A DNA stretch of 64,000 bases from Candidatus Accumulibacter conexus (GTDB lineage Bacteria > Pseudomonadota > Gammaproteobacteria > Burkholderiales > Rhodocyclaceae): contig JAGFNJ010000019.1 of NCBI GenBank assembly GCA_017592775.1, positions 1 to 64,000 on the forward strand, given 5' to 3'. The position numbers were made by a program, and so were the translations under genes. Positions 54,084 through 63,988 of the stretch are shown piece by piece (positions within the stretch are counted from its first letter, which is position 1; the number at the start of each line of letters is the position of its first letter). Under the pieces are notes generated by a model that saw only the letters and a program-made list of their open reading frames with translations, did not search any database and had not been told where the DNA came from.

Positions 54084-55928
54084 GTGAGCCAGGAGTCCAA
54101 CAGCAGGGCGGCGAGTTCGTCCGCACTCGTCAGTACCAACTTCATCCGCAACATCATCGAGGCCGACCTCGCCGCCGGCACGCATGCACAGCGTCGCTGG
54201 TCGGGCCGGCCCGGGCCGGGAGCACAGCAGCTTGCCGGGCCGCTCGATCCGGCGCGCATCCGCACGCGTTTCCCGCCCGAGCCGAACGGTTACCTGCACT
54301 TCGGCCACGCCAAGTCGATCTGTCTCAACTTCGGGCTGGCGCAGGATTACGGCGGTCGTTGCCACCTGCGCTTCGATGACACCAATCCGGAAAAGGAGGA
54401 GCAGGAGTACGTCGATTCGATCATCGAATCGGTACGCTGGCTCGGTTTCTCCTGGGAGGTCGGCGCGGACGGGGCGGCGCAGGCGGAATGCAACCTCTAC
54501 TACGCCTCGGATTACTTCGACTGGATGATCGCCTTCGCCGAGTACCTGATCGACAGCGGCCACGCCTATGTCGACAGCCAGAGCGCGGACGAGATGCGCG
54601 CCAGCCGCGGCACGCTGACCGAGCCCGGCACGGACTCGCCCTATCGCGAGCGCAGCGTCGCCGAGAACATGGATCTGTTCCGGCGCATGCAGCAGGGGGA
54701 GTTTCCAGATGGCGCGCATGTCCTGCGGGCGCGCATCGACATGGCGTCGGCGAACATCAACCTGCGCGACCCGGCGATCTACCGCATTCGCCATGCGAGC
54801 CACCACAACACCGGCGACCGCTGGTGCGTCTATCCAATGTACACCTACGCGCACCCGATCGAGGATGCGCTCGAGAACATCACCCATTCCATCTGCACGC
54901 TCGAGTTCGCCGACCAGCGGCCGTTCTACGACTGGCTGCTCGAGCGTCTCGCCGAAGGCGGCCTGTTGCAGCGTCCGTTGCCGCAGCAGATCGAGTTTTC
55001 GCGCCTCAACCTGAGCTATATCGTCCTCTCCAAACGCAAGCTGATCCAGCTCGTCGACGAGGGGCATGTGGCGGGCTGGGACGATCCGCGGTTGCCGACG
55101 CTCGTCGGTGCGCGCCGGCGCGGCTATCCGGCGGAGGGATTCCGCCGTTTCGCCGAACGGGTCGGCGCCTCGCGATCGGACTCGCTGATCGAGTACTCGC
55201 AACTCGAGGACACGATGCGCGAAGTGCTCAACGAATCGGCCGCGCGGCGCATGGCGGTGCTCGACCCGCTGCGCCTGATCATCGACAACTATCCGGAGGG
55301 CGAAAGCGAGGAGTGCCTGGCGGCGAATCACCCGCAGCAGCCGGAGCGGGGCAAGCGCGTGCTGCCTTTCGGCCGCGAGCTGTGGATCGAGCGCGACGAT
55401 TTCATGCTGCAGCCGAGCAAGGGCTACCATCGCCTCCATCCAGGCAGTCTGGTGCGCCTGCGCAATGCCTATGTCGTGCGCTGCACGGGTTGCGAGCACG
55501 ACGCGAGCGGTGCCGTCAGCGCGGTGCATTGCGAATACCTGCCGGATTCCCGCAGCGGCACTGCCGGTTCCGACAACTACAAGGTGAAGGGAAATCTGCA
55601 CTGGGTGTCGATCGCCGCTGCCTGCCGCGCTGAGGTGCGCCTCTACGACCGGCTGTTCGCGGTTGCCGCTCCCGGCGCACGGCGTGAGGGCGACCCCGAG
55701 GGAGTCGAGCGCGACTTCCGCGACGACATCAACCCGGCCAGCATGCGCGTCATGGAGGCATGGGTCGAGCCCTCGCTGCGCGACACCCGCGCCGAGGAGT
55801 GCTTCCAGTTCGAAAGGCACGGCTACTTCGTCGCCGACCGGGTCGATTCGAAGCCGGGGGCACTGGTCTTCAACCGCACGGTGACGCTGCGCGATTCGTG
55901 GACGGCGCAGGCAGGGCCGCGTCGCTGA
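54084..55928 (+). CDS. glnS: Glutamine--tRNA ligase
   Basis: The 614-residue class Ic synthetase charges tRNA-Gln. The HIGH-type motif is in TRFPPEPNGYLHFGHAKSICLN and the KMSKS-type motif in IVLSKRKL. LRFDDTNPEKEEQEYVDSI, the Gln-specific DWLLERLAEGG region and the C-terminal anticodon-binding barrels are complete. It is about 60 residues longer than E. coli GlnRS, partly from a Gly/Ala-rich N-terminal insert at about 35-55. GTG start at 54084 after GGGGG. It is convergent with arsC. Confidence 0.96.
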   Translation: MSQESNSRAASSSALVSTNFIRNIIEADLAAGTHAQRRWSGRPGPGAQQLAGPLDPARIRTRFPPEPNGYLHFGHAKSICLNFGLAQDYGGRCHLRFDDTNPEKEEQEYVDSIIESVRWLGFSWEVGADGAAQAECNLYYASDYFDWMIAFAEYLIDSGHAYVDSQSADEMRASRGTLTEPGTDSPYRERSVAENMDLFRRMQQGEFPDGAHVLRARIDMASANINLRDPAIYRIRHASHHNTGDRWCVYPMYTYAHPIEDALENITHSICTLEFADQRPFYDWLLERLAEGGLLQRPLPQQIEFSRLNLSYIVLSKRKLIQLVDEGHVAGWDDPRLPTLVGARRRGYPAEGFRRFAERVGASRSDSLIEYSQLEDTMREVLNESAARRMAVLDPLRLIIDNYPEGESEECLAANHPQQPERGKRVLPFGRELWIERDDFMLQPSKGYHRLHPGSLVRLRNAYVVRCTGCEHDASGAVSAVHCEYLPDSRSGTAGSDNYKVKGNLHWVSIAAACRAEVRLYDRLFAVAAPGARREGDPEGVERDFRDDINPASMRVMEAWVEPSLRDTRAEECFQFERHGYFVADRVDSKPGALVFNRTVTLRDSWTAQAGPRR

Positions 55929-55960
55929 TCGGGTGGCGTGGCGCACGGCAGGCGCCGCGC

Positions 55961-56323
55961 TCACTCAGCCTGCAGCAGTTCGAGCACCTTTTCCGGCGGG
56001 CGGCCGACGACGGCCCGATCGCCACGGACGACGATCGGCCGTTCGATCAGGATCGGGTGGGCGACCAGCGCGTCGAGCCACTCGTCCTCGCCCAACGTCC
56101 GACCGGCGTAGAGCTGCCGGAAGACGGCTTCGCCACGGCGGACCAGGTCGGCTGCCGGCATGCCGAGCTGGCGCAGCAACACGCGCAGTTCGTCGCGGCT
56201 TGGCGGCGTTTCCAGGTAGTCGATGATCTCGGCGGGCACACCGCTTTGCGCAACCAGCTGGCAGGCGGCGCGGCTCTTCGAGCAGCGCCGGTTGTGATAG
56301 ATGCGCACGGGGGTCTGGCTCAT
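55961..56323 (-). CDS. arsC: Arsenate reductase, glutaredoxin-type
   Basis: The 120-residue thioredoxin-fold protein begins RIYHNRRCSKSRAACQLV, with the catalytic Cys14 in the HNxxCSKSR motif, and has ERPIVVRGDRAVVGRPPEKVLEL at the end, the ArsC arsenate-binding Arg region. It reduces arsenate to arsenite with glutathione/glutaredoxin. No arsR or arsenite pump is adjacent; some proteins of this type are annotated from fold alone, so the activity is likely but not certain. Confidence 0.9.
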   Translation of the reverse strand: MSQTPVRIYHNRRCSKSRAACQLVAQSGVPAEIIDYLETPPSRDELRVLLRQLGMPAADLVRRGEAVFRQLYAGRTLGEDEWLDALVAHPILIERPIVVRGDRAVVGRPPEKVLELLQAE

Positions 56324-56381
56324 TGGCGTCGTCCTCGGGAGGTTGGGGTGGAGAGTCGCTCGCCGGCGGCGGCTGCGCCGG

Positions 56382-56993
56382 CTAACGCCAGAGGCTCAGC
56401 GGCGGATCGGTGATGACTGCGCGCAGCACGTCGCCGCGCGAGACGAAGCCGACCAGCGCGTCGCGGTCATTGACGATCGGCACGCCATCGACCGCGTGCT
56501 CGAGCATGACCTGCGCGATGCGCCGGATGTCGGTGACCGGATCGGCGCTGACGACCGGAGTGGTCATGACGTCGCCGACCTGACGCGCCATGATGTCGCG
56601 CGGGCCGTCCGTATCGAGGTTGAGCGTGGTCAGCAGATCACGTTCGCTGACGATGCCGACCAGTCGGTGGCCGGCATCGAGCACCGGCGCCTGATGGATT
56701 CGCCGTGCGAGCAGCAGGCGCCAGGCGCGTTCGACGGCGTCCTCGCTGGACAGCGAAACGACCGGTCGCTGCATGATCTGGTAGGCATGGTAGAGCGGGC
56801 CGCGATCGCCATCGACGCGCAGCATCTGGCGGTAGGCGCTGATCGCCTGCGCGCTCGGCGTGCCGGTCGCGGCGCGCGGCTCTTCGCCGGCGACCGGCTG
56901 CACCGGGCGACTGCGCGTGACCGCCGCCACCTCGCCGAGTCTCTCGAAGGTGCCGCGGAAGATGGGGCCGCTCAGGCCGTAGACCGCAAACAC
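56382..56993 (-). CDS. CBS-domain protein
   Basis: The 203-residue protein has two CBS domains: about 75-135 (IMQRPVVSLSSEDAVERAWRLLLARR, APVLDAGHRLVGIVSERDLL) and about 140-200 (VGDVMTTPVVSADPVTDIRRIAQVML, GVPIVNDRDALVGFVSRGDVL). These bind adenine nucleotides to regulate partners. The GTG at 56993 giving VFAVYGLSGPIFRGTFERL is chosen because the sequence before it is Arg/Pro-rich and unlike the family. The upstream in-frame extension is doubtful. It is downstream of the arsC gene's strand partner but separated by its own gap. Confidence 0.82.
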   Translation of the reverse strand: MFAVYGLSGPIFRGTFERLGEVAAVTRSRPVQPVAGEEPRAATGTPSAQAISAYRQMLRVDGDRGPLYHAYQIMQRPVVSLSSEDAVERAWRLLLARRIHQAPVLDAGHRLVGIVSERDLLTTLNLDTDGPRDIMARQVGDVMTTPVVSADPVTDIRRIAQVMLEHAVDGVPIVNDRDALVGFVSRGDVLRAVITDPPLSLWR

Positions 56994-57410
56994 CCTGCCG
57001 TCATCTCCGGCGTGAGGGAAAAAACACGGGGCGCGGCCGCCGGGCTTGGCGGCAGGCGGCGACCTGCGGCCGTCGTCTGCCGCGCGCAGCGGCGGCCGCA
57101 GAGCAGCAGGCAAGCTGCGCTCGTGGCCCCGTCCCGGCTCCTGCGGTCCTCCACCCTTGGTCCCTCCTCTGGTGAAAAAGCGTCGAAGACCAGCCGAGAA
57201 AATGGCCGGCCACGCTCGCGCGGCCGGCCGATCTGCCTGCACGGTCGTGCGGCAGCACTCCGGATCTTGTTGTTTCTCCAGCAGAAAGCACGAAACGTAC
57301 CAGAAAGTGAAGTGTCCTGATTTAGCGCGAAACAGCGCCTTGGCGCCGGGCCTTGGTACAGCCAAGTGTAAAGGATTTCGACAGCGCGCGGTCGCCCCGC
57401 CGCGGGCGGA
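56994..57410. other. Intergenic region between the CBS gene and the efflux operon
   Basis: About 417 bases, probably holding the promoter of the CBS gene and the 3' end region of the efflux operon. I see no convincing gene, no clear promoter pair and no T-tract terminator. Confidence 0.4.
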
Positions 57411-58616
57411 TCACTCGCTGCGCAGCGCATCGACGGCATTCAGTCGGGCCGCCCGCCGTGCCGGCAGAACCCCTGCCAGCAGTCCGATGACGATGGTCAG
57501 CGCTTCGGCCAGGGCAACGAAGCTGAACGGGGTGTGTACCGGCAGCGCCGGCAGCAGCAGGTGGAGGAGTTGCGCGAGGCCGATGCCGAGCAGCAGGCCG
57601 AGCAGTCCGCCGAACGCCGACAGGGCGACCGCCTCGCCGAGAAAGAGGCCGAGGATGCTGCGCCTCGACGCGCCAAGAGCAACCAGCAGGCCGATTTCCC
57701 CCGTCCGCTCGGCGACGGCGATGGTCATGATCGTGGCGATGCCGACGGCACCGACGAGCAGCGAGATGCTGCCCAGCGCGCCGACGGCCATGGTCAGGAC
57801 ATCGAGGATGTTCGACAGTGTGCGCAGCATGTCTTCCTGCGTCGTGATGGTGAAATCCTCGCGTCCGTGGCGGGCCTTCAGCGTTGCCGTGACCAGCGCA
57901 CTGACGGCGGCGGCCGGCACGCCTTCCTCGTACGACAGGTCGATCTTCATGATGCCATCGCGGTTGTAGAGTTCGAGTGCGCGCGCGGTCGGGATGTAGG
58001 CCGCGTCGTCGAGGTCGATGCCGAGTATCTGCCCCTTCGCCTCGAGGACGCCGATGACGCGAAACTGCATGCCGCCGATGCGCAGCTTGGCGCCCAGCGG
58101 ATTCGCCGGCCCGAACAGTTCCTCCTTCAGCCGTGCGCCGAGGACAACGAAGGCGCGGGCGGAGTCGGCTTCATCGGCTGGCAGGAACTGGCCGCTGCGA
58201 ACATCGATGCTGAACACCCGCAGCATCGCCGCGCTGACGCCGTTGACCGTCGTTCGCCGCAGGCGGCCGTTGGCAGCGACCTCGGTGTTGCCCCAGACGG
58301 TGGCGGTCATCCCGGTGACGTGCGGCAGGCGTTCGAGCGCACGTGCATCGTCGAGCGTCAGCGGTCGTACCGAGGTCGGGATGCCGGTCGGCGCCGGCCC
58401 GGAGGTCTTGATCCGGCCGGGTGCGACACTGATCACGTTGGTGCCGAACTGGGTGAACTCGGCGAGGACGAAGCGGTGGATCCCCTCGCCGATCGAGGTC
58501 AGCAGGATCACCGCCGCGATGCCGACGGCGATGCCGAGCAGGGTCAGGAAGCTGCGCAGCCGGTGTGCCCGCAGCGCGCGCACGGCGAACTGGAGCATGT
58601 CCTGGCTGCGGATCAT
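57411..58616 (-). CDS. MacB-type ABC transporter permease
   Basis: The 401-residue protein has an N-terminal membrane segment ([23 protein letters not shown]), a large periplasmic MacB core (about 45-250) and three C-terminal membrane segments in an FtsX-like domain (about 275-395: [69 protein letters not shown]). It is one of two tandem permeases, 23 bp after the upstream one. The likely substrates are peptides, siderophores or lipophilic toxins moved across the periplasm. Confidence 0.93.
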   Translation of the reverse strand: MIRSQDMLQFAVRALRAHRLRSFLTLLGIAVGIAAVILLTSIGEGIHRFVLAEFTQFGTNVISVAPGRIKTSGPAPTGIPTSVRPLTLDDARALERLPHVTGMTATVWGNTEVAANGRLRRTTVNGVSAAMLRVFSIDVRSGQFLPADEADSARAFVVLGARLKEELFGPANPLGAKLRIGGMQFRVIGVLEAKGQILGIDLDDAAYIPTARALELYNRDGIMKIDLSYEEGVPAAAVSALVTATLKARHGREDFTITTQEDMLRTLSNILDVLTMAVGALGSISLLVGAVGIATIMTIAVAERTGEIGLLVALGASRRSILGLFLGEAVALSAFGGLLGLLLGIGLAQLLHLLLPALPVHTPFSFVALAEALTIVIGLLAGVLPARRAARLNAVDALRSE

Positions 58617-58639
58617 CGCCTCGTTCCCGCTTGCCCGCT

Positions 58640-59848
58640 TCAGCGCCTGGCCAGCGACTGCACGGGATCGAGAAGCGCCGCGCGGCGCGCCGGCAGGACG
58701 CCAAAGGCGAGGCCGGTGACGAGCGCAGTAGCCACTCCGGCGAGCACTGCCCAATCCGGCGGCAGTGCCGGAAAGGCCGGGTACAACTGGCGGATCAGCG
58801 CGGCTGCGGCGTGCCCGAGGGCGAAGCCGAGCAGGGCGCCGGCTACCGAGAGCATCGCCGCCTCGGTCAGGAAGGCGTTGCGGATCGTCGCCCGCGTTGC
58901 GCCGAGCGCTTTCAGCAGGCCGATTTCGGCCGTTCGCTGGGTGACCGAGACCAGCATCACGTTCATCACCAGGATACCGGCGACGGCGAGGCTGATTGCG
59001 GCGATGCCGGCGACGGCGACGGTCAGCGTGCCGAGGAGGCGGTCGAAGGTGGCGAGTACGGCATCCTGGGTGATGACCGTCACGTCCTCTTCGCCCTCGT
59101 GGCGCAGCCTGATGATCTCGCTCACCTGTGCCTTCGCCGGCGCGATCGCTTCGCGGCTGTTCGCCTCGACGAGGATGCGGAAGAGCGTGTTGCTGTTGAA
59201 CATCGCCTGCGCCAGCGCGACCGGGACGATGACGAGTTCGTCGGTATTCATTCCCAGCCCCTGGCCGGTCGCCGCGAGGACGCCGACGATGCGGAAGCGA
59301 CGATCGCCGACACGGACGAGTTGCCCGAGCGCCTCATCGCGGCCGAAGAGCTCGTCGCGTATGCGCGCGCCGATGACTGCCTCCGACGCCCCGCGGCGCC
59401 AGTCTCCGGGCGGCAGGAAGCGGCCCTGGGCGAGTGTGAGGCGGCGTACGGCGATGAAGTCGGCCGTGGTGCCGGCGACCATCACCTCGCGCAGGCGGCC
59501 GCCGACGCTGATCTCCGAGGTGCCGACAGCCAGTGGCGCCACCCGGTGGACGGCGCTGGCGCGGCGCAGCGCCTGCGCATCGTCGATCGTCAGGTCGCGC
59601 GGGGTACTGGTGATGGCGTTGCCCGGGTTGAAGCCGCCAGTCTGCGAGCGCCCGGGGAGAACGATCACCAGGTTGCTGCCGATCGCCGAGAACTGGTTGA
59701 GGACGTAACGCCGGGCGCCGTCGGCGAGCGCCGTCAGGACGACGACGGCAGCGACGCCGATCGCCATGGCGAGGATCAGCAGGCCGGTGCGCAGGGGGTT
59801 GCCGGTTGCCGCGTCGCGCGCGAAACGGATCAGGTCGGCAGCGCGCAT
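58640..59848 (-). CDS. MacB-type ABC transporter permease
   Basis: The 402-residue protein has the same architecture: N-terminal membrane segment ([22 protein letters not shown]), periplasmic core (about 45-250) and C-terminal FtsX segments ([41 protein letters not shown]). The sequence differs from its downstream neighbour enough to be a separate paralogue, so the transporter is probably a heterodimer. Its start overlaps the end of the ATPase gene by 19 bp. Confidence 0.93.
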   Translation of the reverse strand: MRAADLIRFARDAATGNPLRTGLLILAMAIGVAAVVVLTALADGARRYVLNQFSAIGSNLVIVLPGRSQTGGFNPGNAITSTPRDLTIDDAQALRRASAVHRVAPLAVGTSEISVGGRLREVMVAGTTADFIAVRRLTLAQGRFLPPGDWRRGASEAVIGARIRDELFGRDEALGQLVRVGDRRFRIVGVLAATGQGLGMNTDELVIVPVALAQAMFNSNTLFRILVEANSREAIAPAKAQVSEIIRLRHEGEEDVTVITQDAVLATFDRLLGTLTVAVAGIAAISLAVAGILVMNVMLVSVTQRTAEIGLLKALGATRATIRNAFLTEAAMLSVAGALLGFALGHAAAALIRQLYPAFPALPPDWAVLAGVATALVTGLAFGVLPARRAALLDPVQSLARR

Positions 59849-60555
59849 GTTTCGCTCCGCGTGCCGCCGCTGCGCGGGCGATCCTGCTGCAGGCTACCGT
59901 CCGCCATCAGCAGTTGCCGGCGCGCGCGCGCGCCCAGGGCGCCGTCGTGGGTGACGACGATCAGGGTGACGCCGCCACGGTTGAGGTCTTCGAGCAGGCG
60001 CATGACATCCTCGCCGGTCGTCCGGTCGAGGTTGCCGGTGGGCTCGTCGGCGAGGACCAGAGCCGGCTGCATGATTGTTGCGCGGGCGATCGCCACGCGC
60101 TGGCGCTGTCCGCCCGAGAGCTGGTCGGGTCGGTGGTCGGCCCGGTTCTCCAGCCCGTAGTCGCGCAGCGCCTGTCGCACGCGTTCGCCACGTTGCGCCG
60201 GCGGGATGCCGGCGAGCACCATCGGCAGGGCGATGTTCTCGGCCGCGGTCAAGCGTGGAACGAGGTGAAAACTCTGGAAGACGAAGCCGATCCGCTCGCT
60301 GCGGACGCGTGCCTGCTCGTCGGCCGACAGGGTGGTGACGTCGCGGCCGGCGAGGCGGTAGCTGCCGCTGTCGGGCCGGTCGAGCAGGCCGATCAGGTTG
60401 AGCAGCGTCGACTTGCCCGAACCCGACGGCCCCATCACCGCCACATACTCGCCGGCGGCGATGCAGAGGTCGATCGACTGCAGCGCGTGTACCTGGCTGT
60501 CACCGAGATGAAAGACCCTTTCGATTCGCGACAGCTCGATCAGCGGCGCAGTCAT
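59830..60555 (-). CDS. ABC transporter ATP-binding protein (MacB/LolD-type)
   Basis: The 241-residue ATPase has Walker [10 protein letters not shown], the Q-loop [17 protein letters not shown], the signature [14 protein letters not shown], Walker [14 protein letters not shown] and the H-loop VVTHD. The order matches the MacB/LolD family, which drives release or mechanotransmission rather than import. It lies between the adaptor gene (3 bp upstream) and the two permeases, completing a tripartite-type system. Confidence 0.96.
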   Translation of the reverse strand: MTAPLIELSRIERVFHLGDSQVHALQSIDLCIAAGEYVAVMGPSGSGKSTLLNLIGLLDRPDSGSYRLAGRDVTTLSADEQARVRSERIGFVFQSFHLVPRLTAAENIALPMVLAGIPPAQRGERVRQALRDYGLENRADHRPDQLSGGQRQRVAIARATIMQPALVLADEPTGNLDRTTGEDVMRLLEDLNRGGVTLIVVTHDGALGARARRQLLMADGSLQQDRPRSGGTRSETCALPT

Positions 60556-60558
60556 CGC

Positions 60559-61740
60559 TCACTTGCCGCCGGCCGCAGATGCACCCTCGGCCATGTAGGG
60601 TGCTCCGGCCTTGACCCCAGCCCGTTCGAGCGAGGTGACGACCCGTTCGCCCGCCTGCAGGCCTGCGCTGACCTCGGTGAACTCCCAGTTGGCGAGGCCG
60701 GTCGTGATGTGGCGTTCGGCGAGCAGGCCATCGGGCTCTGCGACCAGCACCCGGTTGCCCTCGAGAAGCGCCGATGTCGGTACGCGCAGGACAGACTCGC
60801 GGACTGCCAGGATCACCTCGACGTCGGCGCTGTAACCAACCAGCAGCCTGCCCGCAGCCGCCGGGTCGCCGAAGGTGGCCTCGATGTCGACGGTGCGCGC
60901 CTGCTTCTCGACTGCCGAAACGTAGGGCGCGACACGCCTCACCGTCCCCGGGAACGAGCGCCCGGGCAGGGCGTCCAGGCTGATTCGCACCGGCTGTCCG
61001 GCGCTGATCTTCGGCGCGTCAACTTCATCCATCGGCGCCTTGATGTAGAGGCAGGAGTCGTCGATGAGGTCGATTGCCGGCGGTGTCGGCACGCCGGGCG
61101 GTGAGGGCGTCGAGTACTCGCCGACCTCGCCGACGATCTTGGCGATGGTACCGGCGAAGGGTGCGTAGAGGACGGTCCGTCCCTGTTCGACCCGGCTCAG
61201 CCTGACCCGCGCTTCCGTCTGTCTGAGGTCGGCCTGCGCCGCCTGGCAGCCGGCGGCGCGGGCGAGCGCCTCGCTGCGCGCGCTTTCCTCGCGTGCTCCG
61301 GAGACGAAACCCTGCGCCCGCAGCGCTGCCTGCCGCGCCGCTTCGCGCTTGGCGTTGGCGGCCGTGACGCAGGCCTCGTCGACGCGCCGGCGGGCGGTCG
61401 CGACCTGCGTCAGAAGCCAGGCGCTCTGCGCCTGCTGGTCGTCGTTCCAGAGCTTCATCAGCAACTGGCCCTGGCGCACGCGGTCTCCTTCCTTCACCGC
61501 CAGGACTTCGATCCGGCCACCGGTGATCGTCGACAGGCGGGTACGCTGACAGGCCTCCACCGTTCCCGCGCGGGTATTCGAAATGGTGGATTCGACCAGG
61601 CCGCGGTCGATCTCCCGCAGCACGACGGCCACCGCCTGCGGTCTGCCCAGCCACCAGATGCCGCCGGCGACCAGCGCTGCGACAAGGAGGGCGGCGAGCA
61701 GGCGGCGGAGCAGGGGCGGTGGCATTGGCGCTTTCGGCAA
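60559..61740 (-). CDS. MacA/HlyD-type periplasmic adaptor
   Basis: The 393-residue membrane-fusion protein has an N-terminal anchor (about 12-32, LLAALLVAALVAGGIWWLG). A lipoyl half-motif (GGRIEVLAVKEGDRVRQGQLLMKLWND) is followed by a helical hairpin (about 105-190) and a second half (YAPFAGTIAKIVGEVGEY). Beta-barrel and membrane-proximal domains follow (RVAPYVSAVEKQARTVDIEATF). It links the ABC permeases to an outer-membrane channel. No TolC gene is in the window. The gene starts the four-gene operon. Confidence 0.94.
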   Translation of the reverse strand: MPKAPMPPPLLRRLLAALLVAALVAGGIWWLGRPQAVAVVLREIDRGLVESTISNTRAGTVEACQRTRLSTITGGRIEVLAVKEGDRVRQGQLLMKLWNDDQQAQSAWLLTQVATARRRVDEACVTAANAKREAARQAALRAQGFVSGAREESARSEALARAAGCQAAQADLRQTEARVRLSRVEQGRTVLYAPFAGTIAKIVGEVGEYSTPSPPGVPTPPAIDLIDDSCLYIKAPMDEVDAPKISAGQPVRISLDALPGRSFPGTVRRVAPYVSAVEKQARTVDIEATFGDPAAAGRLLVGYSADVEVILAVRESVLRVPTSALLEGNRVLVAEPDGLLAERHITTGLANWEFTEVSAGLQAGERVVTSLERAGVKAGAPYMAEGASAAGGK

Positions 61741-61926
61741 GAGGGCTCTGGGCCGGCTTCAGATTCGCGCGCCGGGGGCGGGCCCGGTGATTGCGCGGGT
61801 CGCTTCGCGCAAGCCTGGCATCAGCACGTATCGTGGCTGTCCGCCTGCCAGAGTGGCAAGCTGGTCGTCATCGCCGCCGCCTGTCGGCTCATCATCCGCT
61901 GCGCCGGGCAAGCTGTCGTGCGGCCC

Positions 61927-62478
61927 TCAGCGAATGGCGCCGGGCGACGGTGTGGCGTTCAACTCACGCAGGCGGGCCTGCTTGGCCTGCATCGCCTTGT
62001 TGGCAGGATCAAGTCGCAACGCTGCATCATAGGACTGGCTGGCAAGTCGCAGCAGGACGTCACCGAGGTTTTCGCGCGCGAGCGCGTAGCCCGGGTGCGC
62101 CCGGATCGCCATCTCCAGCAGCATGCGCGCGCGCTCGAACTGCTGTTGCCCGGCGTAGAGAACGGCCAGGTTGTTGTAGGGTTCGGGCAACTCGGGGTAG
62201 TCGTCGCTGATCTGCGTGAATACGGTGATGGCATCGTTGGGGCGATTCATCTCCATCAGGATCAGTCCCTTGAGAAAACGTCCCTGCAGTTCCCGCGGCT
62301 TGCCCGCCACGTAGGCCTCGACCTTCGCCAGCGCCTGTGGTGCCTGGCCCTGCTTGAGCAGGCGCTCGGCTTCGGCGAGTTCACTGGCGACGGCAGCCGG
62401 GAGGGTGAAAGCGAAGAACAGGACGAGGATCGTCGCCGGCAGGGTTGCCGGCAAGAGCCTGCGAAGGATCGGGCGCAT
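61927..62478 (-). CDS. Exported tetratricopeptide-repeat protein
   Basis: The 183-residue protein has a signal peptide (about 1-31, ILVLFFAFTLPAAVAS) and three TPR-type helical repeats in the rest (LAEAERLLKQGQAPQALAKVEAYV, AITVFTQISDDYPELPEPYNNLAVLYAG, FERARMLLEMAIRAHPGYALARENLGDVLL). TPRs mediate protein interaction, here likely in the periplasm. It lies upstream of the efflux operon in the same direction but 186 bp away, so the link is weak. An upstream in-frame extension lacks family support. Confidence 0.82.
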   Translation of the reverse strand: MRPILRRLLPATLPATILVLFFAFTLPAAVASELAEAERLLKQGQAPQALAKVEAYVAGKPRELQGRFLKGLILMEMNRPNDAITVFTQISDDYPELPEPYNNLAVLYAGQQQFERARMLLEMAIRAHPGYALARENLGDVLLRLASQSYDAALRLDPANKAMQAKQARLRELNATPSPGAIR

Positions 62479-62749
62479 ACGGGAGGTCTTCCTGGCCAGG
62501 CAGCGGATGGCTGTCGCGTGAAGGTCGGATTCTAACAAGAAGTAGGTATGAACCAAAGCCGCGGCATGTTTGCACAGCCCGCCCGCCACCCCTCAGTCGC
62601 TCAGGAGCGCGCGTGATCCCCCGCCGCCGCTGCCTTCCGCGGGCGGGTCGTGGCCCGTGGCTGGTCGCTGCGGATTGAAATTGCAGTCTCGGGAACGATG
62701 TGTTAAAAGGTCGGTTTATCGCCACTGGATCAGCCGCTTTTTGCCAGCC

Positions 62750-63988
62750 ATGGTTTTTTCGTTCTTCAAGAAGCAGCCGGACAAGAAGATGGGCACCCGG
62801 CCAGCCGCCACTCCGCGCACCGCCGAGGAGCGCAGCGTGGTTGCCGATGTGCCGCCAGAGGACAGGGCCCGGCATGCGCCGGCGGCCCCAATCGGCTTGA
62901 ACAGGGCTGACCTGCCATTCGCGACACCGGTCACGAGGACCGATGCGCCGCCGCTCGATCTGAGTGAGTTCGTGTTCAGCGCCATGGAGCCGAACTTTCA
63001 GCCCGAGGTCGAGCTTGACCCGATCGATGCCGAGGCAGAAGAAGCCGCCATGCTCTACGCCAATGGCCAGGATGCTGCCGTGCGCTTGCGGCTCGAGAAC
63101 GCGACCCGCCTGTATCGCAGCGGCGCCGGCGAGCGGCTTTGGCTGATGCTTTTCGACCTCTTCCGCGTCGGCGGCCAGAAAGGCCCTTTCGAGGCACTCG
63201 GCATCGAGTACGCGCGGGCCTTCGAGAAATCGCCGCCAGGCTGGCAGGAGGCGGTTCGGGCCGCGCCCGTTCTGATCAAGGCCGGCACCGTCCTGTTCAA
63301 GGGTGATCTGACGGGTGACAACGAGGCCGCTTTCGCCACCGTGCGGCAGGCGCTTGCGACCAATCAGCACCTGCGTCTCGATCTTGCCAAGGTGCGCCGG
63401 CTCGACGATGCCGGTTGCGAACGACTTCTCTCCCTGCTGCAGCAGGCGCACAAGAGTCGTCACGAGGTCGAATTGCTCAACCGCGACCACGTTGCCGGCC
63501 TGCTGGACAGCCGTGTCGTGCCCGGTCAACAGAGTGACCGGGCCTGCTGGTTGCTCAAGCTCGAGTTCTGTCAGCTGTATGGTCAGCAGGAGGTGTTCGA
63601 AGAACTGGCCATCCAGTACGCAGTGAATTTCGAGATTTCACCTCCTTCCTGGGAAGCACAGCGGGTGGCCGCGCCCGGGCCGGATCCGTTGGTGCTGGCG
63701 GCAGCCGATGACCTGATGGCCGAGGCCTACGTCATCAAGGGCGAGGTCAAGTCCTCGCGCTTTGGTGATCTGCTCGCCTACTCGGCGGCGAATGATCCGG
63801 TGTTGATCGACTGCTCGCGGGTGACGCGAATGGACTTTCTCAGCGCCGGCGCCTTGCTCAACGTACTGACGACGATCAAGGGAACCGGCCGGCAGATCGT
63901 CTTTCGCCACCCGAATCACCTGGTGGCCGAGTTGTTCCGTGTCGTTGGCCTGAGGGCCGTCGCCGAGGTCGTTCTCGCACGGAACTAG
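62750..63988 (+). CDS. Protein with two tandem helical/STAS modules
   Basis: The 412-residue protein has a basic, disordered N-terminus (1-65) and then two copies of one module. Each has a helical segment (residues 129-166, WLMLFDLFRVGGQKGPFEAL...SPPGW; and 266-301, WLLKLEFCQLYGQQEVFEEL...SPPSW). Each is followed by a STAS-like domain (about 173-250, VLIKAGTVLFKGDLTGDN; and about 318-400, EAYVIKGEVKSSRFGDLL). STAS domains act in anti-sigma antagonism and nucleotide sensing. The partner genes are outside the window. Start at ATG 62750. Confidence 0.8.
   Translation: MVFSFFKKQPDKKMGTRPAATPRTAEERSVVADVPPEDRARHAPAAPIGLNRADLPFATPVTRTDAPPLDLSEFVFSAMEPNFQPEVELDPIDAEAEEAAMLYANGQDAAVRLRLENATRLYRSGAGERLWLMLFDLFRVGGQKGPFEALGIEYARAFEKSPPGWQEAVRAAPVLIKAGTVLFKGDLTGDNEAAFATVRQALATNQHLRLDLAKVRRLDDAGCERLLSLLQQAHKSRHEVELLNRDHVAGLLDSRVVPGQQSDRACWLLKLEFCQLYGQQEVFEELAIQYAVNFEISPPSWEAQRVAAPGPDPLVLAAADDLMAEAYVIKGEVKSSRFGDLLAYSAANDPVLIDCSRVTRMDFLSAGALLNVLTTIKGTGRQIVFRHPNHLVAELFRVVGLRAVAEVVLARN

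Noticed and set aside
53847..55964. 705-residue antisense frame to glnS
   Set aside because: Shadow of an intact GlnRS; no motif of its own.
57534..59708. 724-residue plus-strand frame across the ABC permease genes
   Set aside because: The minus-strand permeases have full MacB/FtsX architecture; the plus-strand translation is low complexity.
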